Notes: a model not told the origin generated them from the sequence alone. A stretch of DNA of 64,000 bases from Neofusicoccum parvum (GCA_020912385.1 CP087209.1:3348001-3412000); one strand, 5' to 3'; shown: positions 32,128 through 43,790, counted from the first letter of the stretch. Made by a program: numbers and translations.

Positions 32128-34170
32128 ATGGGTGCCAAGGGAACGATATTTGTAAGCAGAAATGCTTGGAAATCTGTTACGACACGGCTTATCTTTGCCT
32201 GTACCATCTATTCAATGGGTAGCATTTTTTTTGGTAGGTCGCTATATCAAAAATGATAAGTTCCTACGCTGATGTGCTTGAAGGATAGTAAGTGCTAAAC
32301 CCTTCGCATTAGGCTACATGAAGCACCGGAACTAATACTATTACTTAGCGATGGCGCATCGTTCGCAGGGGTACAAGCATTCAAGCCATTCGCAAAGCAC
32401 TTTGGGACCTGTGACTCTAATGGAGCATGCGCACTTACTCCGAAGATAGCGTCTTTAATGAATAGGTAACAAGATTGACACAAACGGACGTTTACCAAGA
32501 ACACCACTCATACATTTTATCAGTCTTGCGCTCGTGGGAAAACTTGCCGGAACCCTTATCGTCGGTCCATTGACCGAAAAGCTTGGCCATAAAAAAACGA
32601 TGTTTTTTACTTGCTCCACGCAGATCCTCGGCGTTATTGGTAGGAACTACTTCAATTTTAATAGGACTTGCATTGCTTACAAGATAGCAGTTCAAGTGAC
32701 GAGCAAGACCGTCGCGCAGTTCACTGTTAGCCGCATTCTCATCTATATTGCTGTCGGTCTCGTCGAGAATGTAACTCCGACTTATCAGTCGGAAATTTCG
32801 CCAGCGGCTCTACGCGGCTTCTTTGTTGGGTCAATTCAATTGTTCTTAACGTTCGGCTCCTTGATCGCTGGCATAGTCAACAACGAGATGGCCAAATCAA
32901 CCACTCAGGCTGGGTGGATGACTGCATCAGCTTTGCAAGCTTTGCCGGCCGGGATCATCATAGTCGGACTACCATTTACTCCAGGTATAACATCCAACCC
33001 TATTCTTCAGCCAGATGCTGATATTATAGAATCTCCGCGTTGGCTACTATCCAAAGACCGGGGAGACGAAGCCCTCGCGATCTTAGGGAAACTTCGCCCA
33101 GCAAAAGACGTTCAAGATGGGATGGTGAACATTGAGCTTACCGCCATTGGGGATGATCAAATGCAGCAGGTAGAAAGTGGAGCAAAAAAGGAACCATGGA
33201 GCAGTCTATTTAAAGGAACAAACCTCCGCCGTACATTGTGAGTTTAGTAGGCTTGGCTAATAGTTAACAACACGCTTATTAACTGGCACCCAATAGAATT
33301 GCTACTGGAATTATGGCCCTTCAGCAGCTGACAGGCGTAACATTCTCGAGCAGCTACGGCCCAACGTTCTATAAGCAGGTTGGTCTCGGAAAGATGGCCT
33401 TTGCATACGCGGTCAGTCATTTCATGCGTCGTACAGTAATTGAACCTTTTGACTTACAACGTTGAGTTGCTGATGTATGTGGACCTAGGCAATCAACAAC
33501 GGTGTTTCAGTGGTGACAGCTATCATCGGCATGATTCTTTTTGATACCGTTGGGCGCCGGAGTGTCACGTTCTATGGCTGTATCCTCCAAGCTGTTTTCC
33601 TGTGCCTGATTGGAGCTTTGGGTGCAAAGACGGATCGATCCGCTAGCGATACCGATGGCATGGTCGCATCGTTCATCATATATGCTGCCATTCTGCATAT
33701 GAGCCTGGGACCGGCAGCTTACGTTACTGCAGCAGAAATTGGAACCTCGTCCTTACGCGAAAAGACCATGAGTTTCTCGGTAAGTTCTTGTACTGATTAT
33801 GCATCGAGCGGGTGTCTTGCTTACAATGATACAGACTGCTGTCAACGTTATCGTTGGATTTATAGTTGTGTCCACGACACCGTACTTGATGAATCCCGCA
33901 TACGCCGACCTCGGGGCTAATTTGGGTTATGTTTGGGGTGGATTTTCTGCGCTCGGCGCCGTCTGGATCTGGCTCTGCCTTCCAGAGCTAAAAGATCGTA
34001 CCCTTGAAGAAACGGATGAGATTTTTACTGCGGGATTACCAGCTTGGAAGTTCAAAGGCTACCAGACTTCCAGCCCAAGGTCTGCCGTTGCTATGTTCCC
34101 GGGCAATGGCGACCTATCCGACATGCCAAAGGACACTGCTTTGGAGCTAGAAACCGCCAAGAAGGCATAA
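32128..34170 (+). CDS. MFS sugar/hexose permease with 4-nt microexon
   Basis: Nine exons: 32128-32233, 32284-32287, 32349-32465, 32524-32639, 32688-32984, 33030-33237, 33297-33411, 33489-33779, 33835-34170; 529 aa. It is a 12-helix sugar porter: FFGYDGASFAGVQAF after helix 1, LTEKLGHKK in the helix 2-3 loop, VENVTPTYQSEISPAALRGFFVG, PESPRWLLSKDRGDEALAIL, ALQQLTGVTFSSSYGPTFYKQ, DTVGRR, and LPELKDRTLEETDEIF at the end. The second exon is only GATA (32284-32287): it completes the Gly-Tyr codons of the conserved GYD motif and restores the frame. Introns 4 (48 bp) and 5 (45 bp) are multiples of three, and intron 4 has no in-frame stop. The protein resembles fungal high-affinity hexose or quinate-type porters of the plasma membrane. 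It shares a promoter with the FAD oxidoreductase. Confidence 0.87.
32284..32287 (+). other. Putative 4-nt microexon (GATA)
   Basis: Flanked by ...TTGAAG on the left and GTAAGT on the right. Joining G(32233)+GATA+C(32349) gives Gly-Tyr followed by Asp-Gly, matching the FFGYD motif of sugar porters. Direct joining of exons 1 and 3 would shift the frame. Confidence 0.75.
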
Positions 34171-35261
34171 AAGTATCATGAACTAGATTTGTACTGGAAC
34201 TGTGTGGTCGTGGGGTCGAGTAGTGGGGCAACGATGTCAAAGAACACGTGCTGCGTGAACGGAATGCGCCAATCCCGTTCCTTGCTGTCGCACAGACATC
34301 ATCTCAAAGCACCGGTGACTCACGCCATCGGGGAAAGCACTGGCTTCGAGCATGTATCAGTACCAAGTTCAGCTACCTGGGAAGTGCGTAGATTATGATT
34401 TTAAAGGCTGTCGCTCCAGCCAAGTGGGATCAGGGATTCTCTTTCAGCACCTGGCTTCGAGAGCTGCCGATTAAAGTGCTTCGTCGAAGGCCCGTCGGCG
34501 GCATAAGAGATGATGCGCCAGGCGGACTGTTCACTCGTGCGCTTATCGCCGAAATCGCTGCAAACACCAGTCTCAACTCCACTCCCACCATCCAACGAGT
34601 ACAAGCGGGATGAACACGGTGCGAATTCGCGCAGTGAATGGAAAGGAAAAATGGAGAGGATTGCGTTGCGGTGAATCGAGACCAGGAACGGGGTCCAAAA
34701 TGATCTGACCACTGCGGATAGGCGGGTAGATGCTTGCATTTTAAATGGTAAAAGCAAGATAGTGGCTATCATGATAGAGTGAGTTGAGAAATAGAGTGAG
34801 AAATATCAACAGCAGTTCTCGGCTTCTGTCGGCTTTTCTCGATCGGGTCGAGAAGCCGATGGGTCCTCGGAGCTCGCCACCAACCACATTCGGCCGCCAA
34901 GCATCAGACGAGCTTACTGTCACACCGTGTTCTGACTACCCCGCGGGGTGACCCATGAAGATTTTACCACATCAAAACACGGTTGCTGGTCGAGTTGCTT
35001 ATCAGACCCAGGCCCCATCGCACCGGACGGCAAATCATGCAGCGCCGAGCCTCGATCATGCACCAGCGCCTGGTTGATACTACGTCACGCCGTCGCCCTG
35101 GAGCACGTGCCGGGCTAACGGATTGCGCCTTTCGCCGCACCCGTCAAGGGTGTCGTGCTGCAGAATAAGAATATCATCTCAGTGCGTCCCTGTCGAACCG
35201 TGGACCGCTCTCATCTTACCCTCCAGGCGCACTCCCGACTGCGACCCTTGCAACTGCCGCC
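34171..35261. other. Intergenic region, 1.1 kb
   Basis: Promoter side of the amino-acid permease. Small open frames here have no recognisable motif. It contains one 12-bp GC palindrome (next entry). Confidence 0.55.
34938..34949. promoter_or_regulatory. 12-bp palindrome with two overlapping CreA-type hexamers
   Basis: ACCCCGCGGGGT is a perfect palindrome 313 bp before the permease start. It contains GCGGGG on both strands, each fitting SYGGRG. It may be a CreA site or a site for a C6-type dimer. Confidence 0.4.
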
Positions 35262-36995
35262 ATGGAGAAAGGGTTCAAGGAGCCGCTTGGCGACTCTGGG
35301 TCGAACGACGTTGAGTCAAAGGCTGGCGAGATTTTCCCTCGCGATGTCGACTTTGCTCGCATGGGCGATGGCACCCCGAACCTCCTGGCCGAGCACGACC
35401 AGTTGCACCGGGGTCTGAAGAGTCGGCACATTCAATTCCTTGCGCTTGGTGGCGCGTGAGTCTCGTCCAACCTCCGCAGAGAAGCTCAATTGACACTGAA
35501 GGTTTATTCTCGCAGCATCGGCACCGGTCTTTTCGTTGGGTCGGGCACCATCCTTTCTCTCGTTGGTCCTGCGCCGCTCTTCATGGGCTACTTGTCCATG
35601 ATGATTGTCGTCTGGAACATCATGAACAATCTCGGAGAAATGGCTACCTACCTTCCTCTCAAGGGAATTTCCATCCCATACTTCGTTGAGCGCTTCGTGG
35701 AGCCTAGTCTGGCTTTCGCCGCCGGTTGGAACTACTGGTACGCTTACGCCATGCTTGTTGGTGCGGAGGCCTCAGCGGGTGCCATCCTGCTCGACTACTG
35801 GAACACACCTGTCCCGCCAGCCGTGTGGATCACCATCATCCTGGTCATTACTCTCGCGCTGAACATTTTCGCCGTGGAAATCTTCGGCGAGGCTGAGTTC
35901 TGGTTTGCCAGCATCAAGCTCATCACCATCATGGGCCTTATTCTGGTCAGCCTGGTGATCATCCTCGGCGGCGCTCCTGACGAAGGCCGCATCGGATTCT
36001 CGTACTGGAACAATCCCGGCGCCTTTACACCCTACCTGGTTGACGGGAACACGGGCAAGTTCCTTGCCTACTGGACCGGTTTCGTGCGTGCTGGCTTTGC
36101 TTTCATTACGTCGCCAGAGTTGATTGCTCTCGCCGCTGGGGAGACGGTCGCCCCGCGCCGAAACATCCCCAAGGCTGCACGCCGCTTCGTCTGGCGGCTG
36201 GCTGTCTTCTATGGCATCGGTTCCCTTATGATTGGCGCCATCGTGCCCTCGAACGACGATCGCCTGCTCAGTCCCACCTCCGACGCCAGTGCTTCTCCAT
36301 GGGTCATTGGCATCCAACGCGCTGGGATTGGCGCACTGAACCACATCATCAACGCCGCCATTCTGACGTCGGCTTGGTCCGCCGGCAACGCCTTTCTGTA
36401 CTCGGGGAGCCGTATCCTGTACAGCCTGGCGCTCAACAAACAGGCACCTCGTTTCCTCGCGCACACCACCAAGAGGGGCGTCCCGTATGCTGCTGTCTTG
36501 GCCACCTGGGCAATCGGCCTGCTGTCGTATCTGACCGTTGGCAACAACACAGCCGAAGTCTTTACCTGGTTCATGAACATTTCCACCATCAGCGGTTTAA
36601 TTGCGTGGATTGTCGTCATGATCACTTACCTGCGTTTCCGTAAGGCCATGATCTTCCACCAGATGATGGGCCGCCTGCCTTTTAAGACCCCGCTACAGCC
36701 ATACTTTACCTACTTCATACTGTTCTTGCTGACCCTCCTGACTCTCACCAACGGATTCCAAGTGTTCTTTCCTGGCCATTGGAGCGTAGAAGACTTCTTG
36801 GCGGCTTACATCACCCTTCCTATCTTCTTTGCACTATACATCGGCCATAAGATTTGGTTCCGGACGCCGTTTGCACGTAACATCGCAGATGTGGATGTTG
36901 TTACCGGAGTTTCAGAGATGGAAGACTTGGCGGCTATGGATGAACCACCTGTGCCGAAGAATGTGTGGCAAAAGATTTGGTTCTGGATTGCATGA
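35262..36995 (+). CDS. Amino-acid permease, APC superfamily (YAT family)
   Basis: Two exons, 35262-35455 and 35516-36995, 557 aa; the 60-bp intron falls in the codon for the final Ala of the conserved helix-1 motif LGGAIGTGLFVGSG. Further family hallmarks are GEMATYLPLKGISIPYFVERFVEPSLAFAAGWNYWYAYA, IFGEAEFWFASIKLITI, a FAFITSPELIALAAGE motif in helix 6, PRRNIPKAARRFVWRL, and SAWSAGNAFLYSGSRILYSLALN. Twelve hydrophobic segments are visible. It should be a plasma-membrane proton symporter for amino acids; the substrate range is not readable. The 54-residue N-terminal tail is charged. Confidence 0.92.
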
Positions 36996-37613
36996 GCCAA
37001 GTCTCTTACTACAAATCTTTACAATAATTATTTGAGACGTTAAAAGCTATATAGCAGACATATTATAGAAGCTGCTTGCTATTATTTCTTTTGCGCGTGT
37101 TTATAAGCTCCATCGCTAGGAAATACTAACGGAGGAACTGAAATAGTATATCTTCCACGTCCATGATGGTAGTAAAATCTTATTTATCGTTAATTCTTTA
37201 TCTAATTCAGGCTGCAATAACCTAAGTAAGCTACCTTCAGAACTTGTCACTTCACTCGTCTCTTCACTGCTGATTGTTCTTTAGTAAAGCTATTTAACAA
37301 TGATTTTCTCTTTACGAGTAGGGGCGGCGGCGATGTTCAGCGTTTCTCGCGTTCTGGAATGTTGTCCTTACGTCGGACATTCCAGGCCTTCTTTCCCGCA
37401 CACCAGAGCTCTAAACGACCGGTGAAGACATTCAACGGCTAAAAAAGAAATCAGAGGAACGCAGGGGGTAGATGAATTCTAGCTTCCATCAGCAAGGCAT
37501 GTAGCAAAGCTTTATATAGCGTCATAGAGTTTATAAAATCGACCCTACCTCCGCCCATTGAACTCACCCGTCCGTCTCTAGCAATTCCAAATAGAAAAAC
37601 AACCACCGCAATC
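36996..37613. other. Intergenic region
   Basis: About 620 bp, strongly AT-rich between 37020 and 37320. TATATA-like sequence occurs near 37511, about 100 bp before the next gene. No gene seen. Confidence 0.55.
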
Positions 37614-38783
37614 ATGAAATGCCCTATCGTCTTGTCCACCCTCTTCGCCAGCACCGCCTTCAGCTTCGCATTCACACCACCCACGACCAAGACGTACACG
37701 GTCGCTATTCCCACCGGTGGGGTACCGTACACGACGACGCTGCCGCCATGCGGGACGGTGAATGGATACGTTCTGGTAGCGGAGCCGAACAGCCCATTCG
37801 TGCCGGGGACGACGACCATCTTCGTGCCACCGCAAGCCAGCCCGGTAGCTCGCACCTTCACCAACGAGGCGTACAACCTGACGCAGGTGATCGTAATGGA
37901 GCCACTTGATGGTGCGTGCGCGCCGAAGGATTTGGGTATCTTGACGCCATCGGCAGTGGGCGCGTTCAACCTGTCGCAGTACACGGCGACAGGCATTGAT
38001 CTCTTTGCGACGGGCGTGCCAATCAGCACAGGATCAGCGGCGGCATGTCCTTCAGGCTATGACGATGAGACTGTAGAGGGAGAGCACCTGGATATGGAGC
38101 CACCACCCCCACCGCCTGTTGACGCCGCCGTTCAGCTCATCATCGACGGCCTCAACCAGGCCACCATCATTGCTCAGAACCTCGACACTCTCTTCCCCGC
38201 CGCCGAGCAGATTGGCACCAACACGACCACCACCACCCTTTCCTTCCGCGGCCGCCGCGGCCGCCGTCAGTCCCCTGCAGCCCTTGAGCCCGCCCTTCAG
38301 CTTCTCGATGGCCTGCGCCAAGTTGGAATGGCCCTGAGGAGTCTGCAGCCCCGTCTGACCGCGCTCGCGCCCTTCAAAGAGGATGAAGCCGACAAGACCA
38401 GCGGTGACGCCGTCGTGCGCGCCCTGGGCACCTTCGTGCGCGTCCAGCAGGGCTTGCTGAATACGCTGGTTGGGCGAGCGCGTGTGATCCGTGCGGTCGT
38501 TGTGCCGGCCGGGCGAGGCGCGGCGGTGGTTGAGAAGTTGGTGGCGGCGGAGGGCGCAATAGCGGTGGATGTGGACGGCGCAGAAGGGAGGATGTTGGAA
38601 AGAGTGAGCGGGGACGGCCTTGTTGCAGCGGCGGTGGCGGCGGTGCTGCGGGCGCTGAAGGGCGTGGTAGATTCAGTGGTGTACGATGTCGGGGCACTCG
38701 TGCCGGCGAGACTCGAGTGCGTCAACGGACTGAAGGAAGCGGTCGATGCAGCTCTAGATGAGGCGATTGAGGCTTACGACTGA
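37614..38783 (+). CDS. Secreted protein with Kex2-type site and Ala-rich helical domain (HsbA-like?)
   Basis: Single exon, 389 aa. Signal peptide MKCPIVLSTLFASTAFSFA. Residues 20-150 are Thr/Pro-rich with several N-glycosylation sequons (NLTQ, NLSQ). A six-proline run follows near residue 163. Residues 212-218 (RGRRGRR) form a strong dibasic Kex2 site. The last 165 residues are Ala/Val/Leu-rich amphipathic helices (VRALGTFVRVQQGLLNTLVG, LVAAAVAAVLRALKGVVDSV) resembling the helical domain of HsbA-type cell-surface proteins, though the match is by eye. Cleavage would release two parts. Function unknown. Confidence 0.75.
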   Translation: MKCPIVLSTLFASTAFSFAFTPPTTKTYTVAIPTGGVPYTTTLPPCGTVNGYVLVAEPNSPFVPGTTTIFVPPQASPVARTFTNEAYNLTQVIVMEPLDGACAPKDLGILTPSAVGAFNLSQYTATGIDLFATGVPISTGSAAACPSGYDDETVEGEHLDMEPPPPPPVDAAVQLIIDGLNQATIIAQNLDTLFPAAEQIGTNTTTTTLSFRGRRGRRQSPAALEPALQLLDGLRQVGMALRSLQPRLTALAPFKEDEADKTSGDAVVRALGTFVRVQQGLLNTLVGRARVIRAVVVPAGRGAAVVEKLVAAEGAIAVDVDGAEGRMLERVSGDGLVAAAVAAVLRALKGVVDSVVYDVGALVPARLECVNGLKEAVDAALDEAIEAYD

Positions 38784-40797
38784 ACGAGCACAGATACATT
38801 GACTTTGGAGCTGAGCGTTAATAGTGTTCACCTTGGACGTCCAAGTATAAAGTATCTCAATGAGAGTACCAGTACCTATCAAAAACAATTTCTTTAGTCT
38901 CGGACACAAAAAAAGAAAACTAATTACTCGTATTGCTTTCTTCCCAGCGCCTAGTATATTCACCAACAAAGACCATTAGCACAGCGGCGTAAGCAGTGAC
39001 AATCGCCAGCATGTCTTTGATCTCGATTGCCTTTAACGGTGAGTCAGGGACAGTGCCGATTTATTTTCCGTAGTTACTATCTGGAAACGGACTGATTAAT
39101 ACGATGTGGTGAAATGACTGGATATGGAAATGGCTGCAGCGCCGCAATACTTGACATGCAAGTTGGGTAGCACGAAGCCTACGTGTCGGCGCGCCCACTA
39201 AAGCGGGGCAAGACTAGAGCAGCTACACGCGCATATGTTGTAAGCAGAGAATGCGGGCGCCTGCACAGATAAAGTTGTCGCAGGGGAGTAAAAGAAGCAG
39301 ACGGCGATAGAGCGCTAGACACGTCACGGAAAGGCCGGGTCCACGATACGATGAACAGCGCCAAAAAGTTGCATGAGTGCATCGCACCACAAGACGTTGT
39401 CGTACAATGTGCCTAGGATACCATCAGCAGCTCGTCGACACTGTTTAACCTGGAGGTCTCACGTAGCCAGTCAGATACGCAGAGCTGGTCCGAACGCTGC
39501 GGGGTAGGTGCTTGAAGTGCTTCAGTTATTATGCTCACAAGGCTGTAATGGTTCGTAGCCCGATTCTAACAGCGCCTTGAGTAGATGAATAGCGGAAAAG
39601 CGAATTTTTGATCGATTGCTTTAGGCATTCGCAATACGAGTCTTGGTTCTGTGACTCTTTCAACATGAAAATGCCTCAATACTGTGTACCGCATGATTAT
39701 CTTTTCCTAAGAATTGGTTGACCGAGAATATGGCGATGTGGCAGTTTGCGGTGCACCAGCGAGGCTAGTAAGACCAATGGCTTGCGACCACCTGGCCTGT
39801 ACGTGTACTGCTTGAGAATGGGGATGGTACTTAGAATGTTGGGAATATGACAGGTTCTTTTCTCACTCCCTCCCAGGGAAGCTGCTTCGCGAAGCTGTTT
39901 GAAAGCACATAAATTGCGGGGATTGAGCGGATGGAAAAATTACCGCAATAAACCAGCGAAGCATGCGTCAATGAAGGATACGACAGCTCAAGATTCAATC
40001 CAGGGAACCACAGTAATGGAGGGTTGGCACATCAAAATCAAGAGCATGGCGCTTTCTGGACTTCATCACTAGCAGCGTCGGACAATGATCCTGGGGAGCC
40101 GAGGCGCAGAAACTCGCATGCGGAATGCAAAGCATGCATCCCCGCAAGAGAAGATGGGGTTAATCCTGTTATTCTTCGAGATCCACCAAGACTGCCAAGC
40201 AAACTGTGCTTTGCTGATTATCGTATTCTCATAGCCGTCTAACACGTGTCTTCCTTTTTCAGCGACTATATAGAAGCGCGTAGATAGTAGCGATTCCAGA
40301 AACCTGCAGTGACTCCATTTTCTACATTACCAAACACCACCACGTACAATTTGTACTTTCAATTCCAATTTCAGTCGGTGCAGTCTGAACTAGACTTATA
40401 TACACCTATAACAGCAGTATCGCCACCTACCACCTTCTTGTTTCTCTTCTCAATCACACCCCCAATCCTCGCGGCACCGTCGGCACTGCCTTCTATCTAC
40501 CTTCATAGTAAGCGCCTTTTGTCTTACAACTCTATATACTCTCCGTGATCAAACGAACTCGAAGTAGAACTCTATGCAAGCATTGAGACTGCTTATAAGT
40601 TAGGATGCCCGGAGTACTAATAGCTCTTAGCCAACGCCTTTTCGTACACGAGAAAAGCCCGTCGTGGATCCGAATTCTACTTCTCGTTCTATTCGGTCCG
40701 GTGCGTCTATTTTAATCAATTTTCATCAAGGACGTCAATCGACTTCTAACTTTATAGAAAAGTTACTACGGTCCCAATCAAGGACCAGGAACTCAAC
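38784..40797. other. Long intergenic region, 2 kb
   Basis: Several short open frames, none with family motifs or signs of splicing into longer products. The part 40260-40790 is likely promoter and leader of the next gene. No RNA gene or repeat recognised. Confidence 0.5.
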
Positions 40798-41395
40798 ATG
40801 TCCTCCTGCGGATTGGAATTCCGCTTCTACGTATGTACTATTATTATCCTATACGGCTTCTAACTGATTATAAAAGTTCGAAATCGGTGTCATACTCGTC
40901 ATTGCACTCATTGTCTATATCTTTGTCTTCATCGCCTTGGGTGTTGGAAAGTTCCTCTGGAATATTCAAGAAAAGCTTAATCGGCACGAATTGTCACTTG
41001 GAGATCGGAATTATGATCTGCGCCAGTCGAAAGGTCAACAGACCACGCATGCTCCTTATACCGACTATGATAATGTCAGGTCCAGGAAAGCAACCACACA
41101 GTCTCCTTGTACCGACTGTGATAACCTTAGGTCTAGGAAAGCAACCATGGAAGAGGACGCTCGGAAGCTGCGCGACGAGAAGAGTGAATTTCGTTCGGCC
41201 CTAGTTAATACCTCTAGCAGTATAGAGGCATTGATCCTCGAACTTGGAACGACAAAGGTTGTTATCAAGGAGGGTGCTACCGAAATTACCAAAGAGATAA
41301 AAGCCGACGTTAAGAAGGCTAACGAATCAATTGGAGAGATTCGAAGGAAGGCTAAAGATATTGCTGACTATTTAAAACGGTTATTAAGTTCGTAG
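40798..41395 (+). CDS. Small single-pass membrane protein with coiled-coil tail
   Basis: Two exons, 40798-40830 and 40877-41395, 183 aa. The 46-bp intron has branch CTAACTGAT and joins an 11-residue first exon (MSSCGLEFRFY) to FEIGVILVIALIVYIFVFIALGV, one clear transmembrane helix at residues 12-34. The tail carries two tandem copies of a TDxDNxRSRKAT unit (PYTDYDNVRSRKATT and PCTDCDNLRSRKATM). It then has a heptad-like helix (EEDARKLRDEKSEFRSALVN, EITKEIKADVKKANESIGEI) that should be a coiled coil. I do not recognise the family. Confidence 0.6.
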
Positions 41396-42170
41396 ATATG
41401 AGATGTATGTACGTAAAAAACTTGAAAATTAGTTATGAATATGCACGTACAGCATCCTATAATTAGAGAAGATGGAAATTAATCCGCCGGACGATTCTAG
41501 ATCGACACGAACCTCTTTCGACTTAAATCTACAGTAGGAAGGTTGGGAACGAGAGCCTAAACATCGTCAATCAGCGGGCTGCGGGACGGGCCGTTGCGGC
41601 TTTACAGGGGAAGATCAGGGAAGGTTACGACAGTGTTAGCGTTGGGAAAGTTGTGAGCATCATGCAGTAAGCTATTTCACCCAGCCCATCGATAGGCGAT
41701 GAGCATAGGGGGGTTGGGTACACGATTGAGCATCCGTGGCTGCTGCACAACTGTGACGAACGCCTGCGTCCATAATGTATAAAACAACTAAACGATTCTC
41801 CCCCACCTACTAGAATGGGAAAGGTACAGGAAGCACAAGGCAATTTGCATATGCACGTTATAACCTACGGTACCACCAAGTGGCGAAATTCAATGAAACA
41901 TTGCTTGTAGCCCCGCCACGTTACCAGTCACTCGGTAACTTCTATTCTGTGTCCATGGCTCCATTTTCGTGTCGGCACCGCTGCCGCAATTCCTTCCCCT
42001 CACAGAGCTAACTACGGTCCCCACGCTCTTATAAGTGTCTCCGTTTTCCACCCTCTTGTCCCGTCCTCTAACGGTCTTCATCTTACAACCTTCGTCTTGT
42101 CAAAAATCAAACGCTCCACCAAACGCTCTACCAAACGCACTAGGTCTCGCTTCTTTCCTATTTTCTCACC
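41396..42170. other. Intergenic, tyrosinase promoter
   Basis: About 775 bp with no supported gene. The last 130 bp are CT-rich, as is usual for a fungal 5' leader. Confidence 0.55.
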
Positions 42171-43790
42171 ATGACTCGCGTCCGTCTCTCTCTCCAAGAT
42201 GTCCAAGCCAAATACAATACTCGCCAGGACATGTCGATTCTCAACAACCTGATTCGGGCGTTTCGAGGAATCCAGGAGAAGGGCCCTGAGGACGAGAATT
42301 CTTTTTTCCACATTGCCGGCTTCCATGGCGAGCCATTTCGTGGCCCAGGGGTTACCGACAAGAATTGGTGGGGAGGATACTGCCACCACGGCGACGTCCT
42401 GTTCCCTACCTGGCATCGGGCCTACGTCCTCCGGCTCGAAGATGCTCTGAGGAGCATTCCAGGCTGTGAGAATGTCACCATCCCGTTCTGGGACGAGTGT
42501 TTCGACATGGGTAACCCCACAGCAACCCCCATACCTGAAGTGCTTACCTGGCCGACATTCAACCTGGACGGACGAAGCGACAATCCACTTTACTCGTACA
42601 CGCTGCCTCGGGCACTTGAGGACAACGTCGAAGGTAAAGACCAGCGGTACAGTAAGCATGTTGGCTACCAGACAGTCCGCTACCCACTCTCTGGCTTGGT
42701 CGGAACCGAGAAGGACAGGGCGGCTACCAAAATCCACAACAGCAGCTACGCCGACGCCAACGCGAACACCAGCTACCTCAATGGCAATGTTGCAAACTGG
42801 CTGCAGGGCACAGTGCAAATCTCACCCGACCCCGACCCGCACCCCAAACCCGCTGCTGTTCCCGACACATATTCGGTGCTGAGCCGGTACAGGCTCTGCT
42901 TGGACGCCCCGAACTACACCGTTTTCTCCAACCGGACGTCCCAAAACCAGTGGATCAAGGACCGCGGTGGTACCCCTGACAACCATTGGGTTGTGTCGCT
43001 GGAGAGCCCGCACAATGCGATGCACCTCGCCGTGGGTGGCTTTTACCAGGCTGGGGAATACAACGCGGACCCGATCATCGGCGCCAACGGTGACATGGGA
43101 GATAACGAGACGGCCAGCTTTGATCCGATCTTCTTCTTCCACCACTGCTTTGTCGACTATGCCTTTTGGACCTGGCAGCGGAAGCACAATCTCACCTGCT
43201 CGGGCAGCTTGGCGGTCGATAAGGGCTATGCCGGTACCACGCTGGTCGAGGGCCAGCCGGGGCTGGAGCCAGACACGGCACTCGATATGGACACGCCGCT
43301 GCTGCCTTTTAAGAAGTCCGACGGCGCGTGCTACACGTCGGCCGACGTGACGGATATCAAGGCGCAGCTCGGGTACGCGTACGGGCCTGGATCGCTGGAC
43401 CGTTTCATCGACGGGCCGGTGACGCTGCCGCTCCCGCTGCCCACTGCACCCATTGTCGCGGTCAAGCGTGTTCACCGTATCAACCGCACGCAGTACCCTG
43501 GATCCTTCGTCGTCCGCACCTTCGCGACCAACGCGGCGGGTAAGAAGGTCGAGATCAGCCGAGACGCCATCTTGAGCCGCTGGAACGTCGAGCATTGCAA
43601 AAACTGCCAGAACAAGCTCGACGTGGAGTCGTTCGTGCCACTGGACGAGGAAATGCTGAGGGAGTTGCGGGGTCCGGGAAGAGCAATTGGCGACATCGAG
43701 TACTGGGCTGAGATCCAGACGCATGACAGTAAAGGCCTTACTACTCCCTTTATAGGTGGCGACGAAGGTCCCCTTGTTGATGATCTTTGA
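42171..43790 (+). CDS. Tyrosinase (type 3 copper oxidase), intracellular proenzyme type
   Basis: Single exon, 539 aa, no signal peptide. The CuA site has His52 (IAGFHG), His73 in YCHHGDVLFPTWHRAYV and His82; Cys71 is placed for the Cys-His thioether of fungal tyrosinases. The CuB site has His281 and His285 (SPHNAMHLAVGG) and the His324/His325 pair in FDPIFFFHHCFVDYAFWTWQ. The C-terminal 130 residues form the lid domain that keeps the enzyme latent, with a CxxC motif at Cys476/Cys479. Aspergillus oryzae MelB has a matching CxxC linked to copper loading. It oxidises monophenols and diphenols to quinones for melanin. A lone gene: no melanin pathway neighbours here. Confidence 0.94.
   Translation: MTRVRLSLQDVQAKYNTRQDMSILNNLIRAFRGIQEKGPEDENSFFHIAGFHGEPFRGPGVTDKNWWGGYCHHGDVLFPTWHRAYVLRLEDALRSIPGCENVTIPFWDECFDMGNPTATPIPEVLTWPTFNLDGRSDNPLYSYTLPRALEDNVEGKDQRYSKHVGYQTVRYPLSGLVGTEKDRAATKIHNSSYADANANTSYLNGNVANWLQGTVQISPDPDPHPKPAAVPDTYSVLSRYRLCLDAPNYTVFSNRTSQNQWIKDRGGTPDNHWVVSLESPHNAMHLAVGGFYQAGEYNADPIIGANGDMGDNETASFDPIFFFHHCFVDYAFWTWQRKHNLTCSGSLAVDKGYAGTTLVEGQPGLEPDTALDMDTPLLPFKKSDGACYTSADVTDIKAQLGYAYGPGSLDRFIDGPVTLPLPLPTAPIVAVKRVHRINRTQYPGSFVVRTFATNAAGKKVEISRDAILSRWNVEHCKNCQNKLDVESFVPLDEEMLRELRGPGRAIGDIEYWAEIQTHDSKGLTTPFIGGDEGPLVDDL

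Noticed and set aside
42078..43724. Long minus-strand open frames opposite the tyrosinase (246 and 300 codons)
   Set aside because: Antisense shadows of a GC-rich gene with clear copper-site motifs on the plus strand; the shadow proteins show no family motifs.
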